DNA of 64,000 nt from positions 33,692 through 97,691 of the forward strand of contig CANSKO010000010.1 in the NCBI GenBank assembly GCA_947647505.1. Reading direction: 5' to 3'. The stretch comes from an uncultured Roseburia sp. Lineage in GTDB: Bacteria; Bacillota; Clostridia; Lachnospirales; Lachnospiraceae. This document shows positions 60,363 to 64,000 of this stretch, in pieces. Position numbers and translations under genes: made by a program. The notes under the pieces were generated by a model. It did no database searches and was not told the origin of the DNA. It saw only the letters and a list, made by a program, of their open reading frames with translations. Position 1 is the first letter of the stretch; each line of letters opens with the position of its first letter.

Positions 60363-62528
60363 TTATCTTCTGCGATTCTGCATGATTTTGACAATCGTCT
60401 CCAGCAAAAGAGGAACGTCCAGCGGCTTCGCCAGATGATCGTCCATTCCGCATTCCATCGACTTTCGCTTATCGCTTTCAAACGCGTCGGCCGAAAGCGC
60501 GATAATCGGTATGCCGGATAACGGATGTTCCAGACGGCGAATCGCAGACGCCGCGCTTCGTCCATCCATTACGGGCATTTGTATATCCATAAGAATCAGC
60601 GCATACTCTCCATAAGATGCATTTTTTATTTTATCGACGGCAATCTGCCCATTCTCCGCTCCATCGATCAAAAATCCCATTTCCCCAAGCAGCTCCGTTT
60701 CGATTTCCATATTGATTTCATTGTCCTCCACCAGAAGAATCTTTTTCTGTTTTATCGCAGAAATAATTTCCTCTCTGTCGAAATCATTCGCAAACGATCG
60801 ATGGATTGTGCGCAGACGCAACGTAACAACAAACGTGCTGCCTACGCCCACTTCGCTGTCTACGCTGATTTCCCCGCCCATGCGCTCCACAATGCTTTTT
60901 ACAATCGTAAGTCCAAGCCCTATGCCATGAATACCGCTAAACGTTGTATTTTTCTCCCGTTCAAACGGCTCAAACATATGCGCAAGAAACTCGTCGCTCA
61001 TGCCAATGCCATCGTCTTTGATTACAAACCGGTATTCAGACGCCTCGTCGGAAAGCTGCTTCGCCTCCGTTACGGATATTGTGACATGCCCGTCATTATC
61101 CGTATACATCACGGCATTTTCCGCCAGATAAAACATCACCTGTTTTAATTTATCATAATCGCCGTAGACCTCTCCATGCTCCACGCCGTCCAGGTTCAGC
61201 AATATCGTAATATTTTTTTCCGACGCCTGTGAAAGCAGCGACCGGTATACGTCCCGCATAATATCCGGCAGACTGCATTCCGTTTCCACAATTTGCAGAT
61301 CGTTCGACTCTGTCCACGCAATTTCCAACACCTTATCAATCAAATTCAAAAGCTGTCTGGACGCCCGCTCGATTCTGCCAAGATTTTTTCTGACCATCTC
61401 TTTATCATCCATATGCTTTTTGGCCAGAGATGCAAATCCAAACAGCGCGTTTAATGGCGTGCGCATATCGTGCGAAATATTGGAAAGAAACGTATTCTTG
61501 GCTTTAATTGCCAGATTAGCGTCTCGCAGCGCCTGCTCGAAAATCTCCTTCTGCTCCATTTCGCGCTGTATCTCTTCTTCGATGCTCTGATAGCCTAAAA
61601 CGATTTCCGATACTTTATCTTCTTCTCCAATATTTACAATGCGCAGCTGTAAATACGTCGTTTCCTGATGCGTCAAAATACGAAAGTTGACATAATATGT
61701 ATCCTGTTCCGACAGCTTCTTTCGAATATAGCCCGGATCCGTTACACGCGCCATCAGTTCCCGGTCCGCAGGATGCACCCATGCATCAATATAGTCAGAA
61801 AGATACCATCGCAGTCCGCGCGTCTCATACTTTCCGCGAAACTGCTGGCTGGTCCTTACGCTCATGCGATACGGCAGCACTTCATCCGCGTCCAGATCGG
61901 CATATAGAATGGATTCATAATTGACGCTCAGACCTTTAATCACTTCCAGACGGCGCAGATACTCCTGATTGATCCTATTCCGCTCTCTGTAAAAAAACTC
62001 TTTTTCAAACTGAATCCGGTTTATTTTTTCCGTAGCGTCTGTTAAGAACACATAAAAGATATCGCCCATCACCTCGCTGTGGGTAAAATGGCCGTAATCC
62101 TCAACCCATCGCAGACTGCCGTCTTTTCGTATGATTCTGTATTCCACATAATCCAGATCATAATGGCTTTCCGCAATCTGCTTCCAGATGCTTTTCTCCA
62201 CGCTTTGCAGATCTTCTTTATGCACCATTCCACGAAACGAATTTCCCGTCAGCTCCCGAAAATCTTCCATATCATCACACTGAAAAATCCGTATCAGCGC
62301 CTGATTTGCAAAAAGGATTTCCTCGCCTTCTCGCGCACGGTAAATCAGAAATCCGCCCGGCATTTCATCCATAAACCGAATCATATCGCCTGCCATTTTC
62401 CCACATGACGGATTCTGCATCAGCGCCTCTTCAATCTGCGACTGATCCTGCATTTCCGTCGCCGCTCTCCTGTGCAATAAAGATAACGCATATTCCATTA
62501 TATCGTAATCCGAAAACGATTTTTTCAT
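60363..62528 (-). CDS. PAS-containing hybrid histidine kinase with receiver
   Basis: The protein has 721 residues and no transmembrane helix, so it is likely cytoplasmic. A PAS domain covers about residues 45-160 (MDEMPGGFLIYRAREGEEILFANQALIRIFQCD), and a second PAS-like region follows to about 330. The phosphoacceptor motif ISHDMRTPLNALFGFASL has the His near residue 353. The ATPase domain has GIGMSDEFL and GIHGIGLGLTIVKSIVERMGGEI. The C-terminal receiver reads ILLVEDNEINMEIETELL with the Asp in LILMDIQMPVMDG near residue 648. No separate response regulator is adjacent, so output is unclear. It is the first gene of a run with pfkB and the ECF S component. Confidence 0.93.
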   Translation of the reverse strand: MKKSFSDYDIMEYALSLLHRRAATEMQDQSQIEEALMQNPSCGKMAGDMIRFMDEMPGGFLIYRAREGEEILFANQALIRIFQCDDMEDFRELTGNSFRGMVHKEDLQSVEKSIWKQIAESHYDLDYVEYRIIRKDGSLRWVEDYGHFTHSEVMGDIFYVFLTDATEKINRIQFEKEFFYRERNRINQEYLRRLEVIKGLSVNYESILYADLDADEVLPYRMSVRTSQQFRGKYETRGLRWYLSDYIDAWVHPADRELMARVTDPGYIRKKLSEQDTYYVNFRILTHQETTYLQLRIVNIGEEDKVSEIVLGYQSIEEEIQREMEQKEIFEQALRDANLAIKAKNTFLSNISHDMRTPLNALFGFASLAKKHMDDKEMVRKNLGRIERASRQLLNLIDKVLEIAWTESNDLQIVETECSLPDIMRDVYRSLLSQASEKNITILLNLDGVEHGEVYGDYDKLKQVMFYLAENAVMYTDNDGHVTISVTEAKQLSDEASEYRFVIKDDGIGMSDEFLAHMFEPFEREKNTTFSGIHGIGLGLTIVKSIVERMGGEISVDSEVGVGSTFVVTLRLRTIHRSFANDFDREEIISAIKQKKILLVEDNEINMEIETELLGEMGFLIDGAENGQIAVDKIKNASYGEYALILMDIQMPVMDGRSAASAIRRLEHPLSGIPIIALSADAFESDKRKSMECGMDDHLAKPLDVPLLLETIVKIMQNRRR

Positions 62529-62697
62529 ATTCGCTCACCCTTATCCTATCCGCTCCATCCTGTTTTGATATTCCCAATATCCATCGGCGTCAACGTCTGA
62601 TTTATCTTTCCATACCCGCGTCAACCTGCCGTGGCAAAAAAAAAGACTTCTCTTTTCCGTCGCTGCAGCCTGAACAGCCTCCTGTAAAATCGAAAAA

Positions 62698-62726
62698 ATT
62701 TTAACATATTCACCGCCTTTTTTCAA
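62698..62726 (-). promoter_or_regulatory. Sigma-A promoter of the hybrid kinase-pfkB-ECF run
   Basis: On the minus strand TTGAAA (62721-62726) and TAAAAT (62698-62703) are 17 bases apart, leaving a leader of about 165 bases. In the 62529-62867 gap I see this promoter and two terminators, and no convincing gene. Confidence 0.6.
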
Positions 62727-62775
62727 CTGTTTCATCTGTTCCTGCATGCAAATTTCCCATCTGGCGTTTCCGCGC

Positions 62776-62800
62776 AAAAAATCGGCGCGCCTTTGCGCCG
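62776..62800 (-). terminator. Second terminator after the FliD-like gene
   Basis: CGGCGC (62783-62788) and GCGCCG (62795-62800) form a short GC stem followed on the minus strand by a run of six T (62776-62781). Confidence 0.6.
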
Positions 62801-62820
62801 GACGTATGGAAAACAATGAA

Positions 62821-62856
62821 AAAAGAAGACCTCCATCCGATCTGGAGATCTTCTTT
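62821..62856 (-). terminator. Terminator of the FliD-like gene
   Basis: AAAGAAGATCTCCA pairs with TGGAGGTCTTCTTT, one mismatch, around a seven-base loop (minus strand), with T's directly after. It begins a few bases after the stop codon. Confidence 0.8.
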
Positions 62857-62867
62857 GATCCGTCTTA

Positions 62868-63779
62868 TTATATCATGCTGTTCCAAAGATTGCCGGAGGA
62901 ATAGTTGTAAGAATATGCGCCAACGCTGTTGTATGTATTTGCTTTGGACGCTTCATATGCCGCATGATTGTCAATCTGCGACGCTTTTAACGACACCTGA
63001 TATCCATAGGAGCCGCTTCCGTTAAACAGCGATTTCACCTTATCCATATCTGCATTTTTGAATGCTTCTTCATCAATGGAAAGCGTATTTTTCGCCGCAT
63101 CGAAAGAAATGCCAATCTCGGAAAGCTTCTTTGCGTTCTGGCTCGAAGCATATCCCAGAGAAGAAGCGGAAGCGCGAATGGACATAGCGCTTGCGCTGCC
63201 TGCGCTCTTCGTAAGCGCATTGTACTGATTGACAAAGGAATTCACTGCCTTATAGATCTTATCCGTATCGTAGCCCGTCGTCTTATTGCCTTCTTTGTCT
63301 GTCGTCGTCACCTGTTTAAACAGGGAACTGCTGCCCTGCGCCAAAAGCGCGTCCGCCGTGCCGCTTAACTTTTCGGCATCGGATTCGATCGTCGCAAGCT
63401 TTGAAGTCTGCTCCTTTGAAGTCGACGTCGTCAGATTGCTTTTGTGATACGATCCGGTCTTTAACGAGGTGTCATATGTCCTCTGCACTTTGCCGTCCGG
63501 CGTCCAGTAATTGTACGTCCTGGATGAAGAAGACGATGATCCCGGTCTGTTGTTCTTCTCGCTCATAATATCCGCCTTCACATCGTCCAGCGAATAGTAA
63601 GAGCTCAACAGCTTATGGTACGAACCGTTCCGGATGCTCGCATAATCGGAATAACTGAATGCGCTCATCATGCCGATTCCGGAAAATGAACTGCCCATGG
63701 AATTCTTCATGAAATTGGAATTCATGCTGGAAAACAATCCTCCTACCGTCCTTGCGTTTGCTGAAATTGATATTGACAT
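62868..63779 (-). CDS. FliD-like (hook-associated protein 2) domain protein
   Basis: The protein has 303 residues, well short of the usual 450-900 for the flagellar cap FliD. The C-terminal half resembles FliD_C: KAVNSFVNQYNALTKSAGSASAM, LGYASSQNAKKLSEIGISFDAAKNTLSIDEEAFKNADMDKVKSLFNGSG. The N-terminal half is serine- and tyrosine-rich and shows none of the usual FliD N-terminal sequence. There is no signal peptide. The ATG at 63777-63779 follows AAAGGAG. No other flagellar gene is in the window. It could be a cap-like protein using flagellar-type export, or a protein with a new role; this cannot be settled here. Confidence 0.8.
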   Translation of the reverse strand: MSISISANARTVGGLFSSMNSNFMKNSMGSSFSGIGMMSAFSYSDYASIRNGSYHKLLSSYYSLDDVKADIMSEKNNRPGSSSSSSRTYNYWTPDGKVQRTYDTSLKTGSYHKSNLTTSTSKEQTSKLATIESDAEKLSGTADALLAQGSSSLFKQVTTTDKEGNKTTGYDTDKIYKAVNSFVNQYNALTKSAGSASAMSIRASASSLGYASSQNAKKLSEIGISFDAAKNTLSIDEEAFKNADMDKVKSLFNGSGSYGYQVSLKASQIDNHAAYEASKANTYNSVGAYSYNYSSGNLWNSMI

Positions 63780-63838
63780 GCCACTCACTCCTTTGAACTG
63801 AATTTTTCCCTGTGAACAAAAAGCAACTCTATGTATCC

Positions 63839-63867
63839 ACAATACCAGAATCCACCTGATTTTTCAA
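63839..63867 (-). promoter_or_regulatory. Sigma-A promoter of the FliD-like gene
   Basis: On the minus strand TTGAAA (63862-63867) and TATTGT (63839-63844) are 17 bases apart. I see no sigma-D (flagellar) pattern of TAAA and GCCGATAA in this region. Confidence 0.65.
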
Positions 63868-63960
63868 GGAAGTTCTGAAAAATGCTTCCATATTTTTCGT
63901 CAATTTAGACAAATTCTGTTTGAATCCCAGCGTTTTTTTGACTTATTTACAATATGTTGC

Positions 63961-63997
63961 TATTTTGTTCATAAACTGTTCATAACTTACTGTTATG
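63961..63997. repeat. Short direct and inverted repeats at the window edge
   Basis: GTTCATAA occurs twice within 20 bases (63967-63974 and 63978-63985). CATAAC (63981-63986) and GTTATG (63992-63997) form a dyad with a five-base spacer. The region is A+T-rich and lies upstream of the FliD-like gene, so it may be an operator for that gene or for a divergent one off the window. Confidence 0.4.
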
Positions 63998-64000
63998 ATA

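Noticed and set aside
62529..62697. The 165-base leader of the hybrid kinase was examined for a riboswitch (c-di-GMP, purine, thiamine)
   Set aside because: I could not find any conserved riboswitch core in it.
62541..62816. A 91-codon minus-strand frame upstream of the hybrid kinase
   Set aside because: Its 5' part passes through two terminator hairpins and its middle contains the likely promoter of the kinase. No binding site or family match supports any internal start.

Overview
The window looks like chromosome from a spore-forming, Gram-positive Clostridia member, most likely a gut Lachnospiraceae. The evidence is AGGAGG-type ribosome binding sites, sigma-A promoters with 17-base spacers, spoVAD/spoVAE, a PASTA-domain kinase with its phosphatase, a meso-diaminopimelate-type MurE, an LTA-synthase-like protein, and large secreted Ig-like and glycosidase proteins. 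I see no CRISPR array, rRNA, insertion sequence or prophage. Only one tRNA gene is present, tRNA-Leu(CAA).

Layout. 1-7 kb: the start of a membrane protein, a secreted protein with seven Ig-like domains, guaB, a PAP2 phosphatase, a small lipoprotein and spoVAD-spoVAE. 7-20 kb: a 1624-residue modular secreted beta-galactosidase, ilvE, an UPF0210/ACT pair, an SPFH protein with a ribbon-helix-helix-like partner, an overlapping HxlR-LysR regulator pair and a DinG-like helicase with an N-terminal nuclease-like region. 20-28 kb: an HPr-like protein without the phosphorylatable histidine, an LTA-synthase-like protein, two phospholipase-family proteins, and a probable operon AI-2E transporter, EamA transporter, NfeD, MCP-like signalling protein, patatin. 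28-34 kb: a LytTR/LiaF-like pair, tRNA-Leu, a TrmB-like regulator with lysA, azlCD, a lytic transglycosylase and a ZIP transporter. 34-39.6 kb: an alpha-galactoside locus made of an AraC-type regulator, a GPH symporter, a GH36 alpha-galactosidase and a YczE-like membrane protein.

39.7-55.3 kb: a MATE transporter and a MerR regulator share one control region. Next to them is a long housekeeping cluster read on the minus strand, murE-priA-def-fmt-Zn peptidase-rsmB-rlmN-stp-prkC-rsgA-rpe-thiN, with overlaps or very short gaps and a strong promoter in front of murE. It joins cell wall synthesis, replication restart, translation initiation, rRNA modification and Ser/Thr phospho-signalling.

55.3-64 kb: an accessory stretch. 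It starts with a roughly 330-base nested palindrome that no gene explains. A methyltransferase, a decayed Phd/YefM antitoxin and an ArsR-permease-thioredoxin operon with two matching operators follow. After these come an ECF S component, a PfkB sugar kinase and a hybrid histidine kinase in one probable operon, and a short FliD-like protein. The most unusual signals are the nested palindrome, a 12-base motif shared by the two promoters of the alpha-galactoside locus, and the compact MerR control region.
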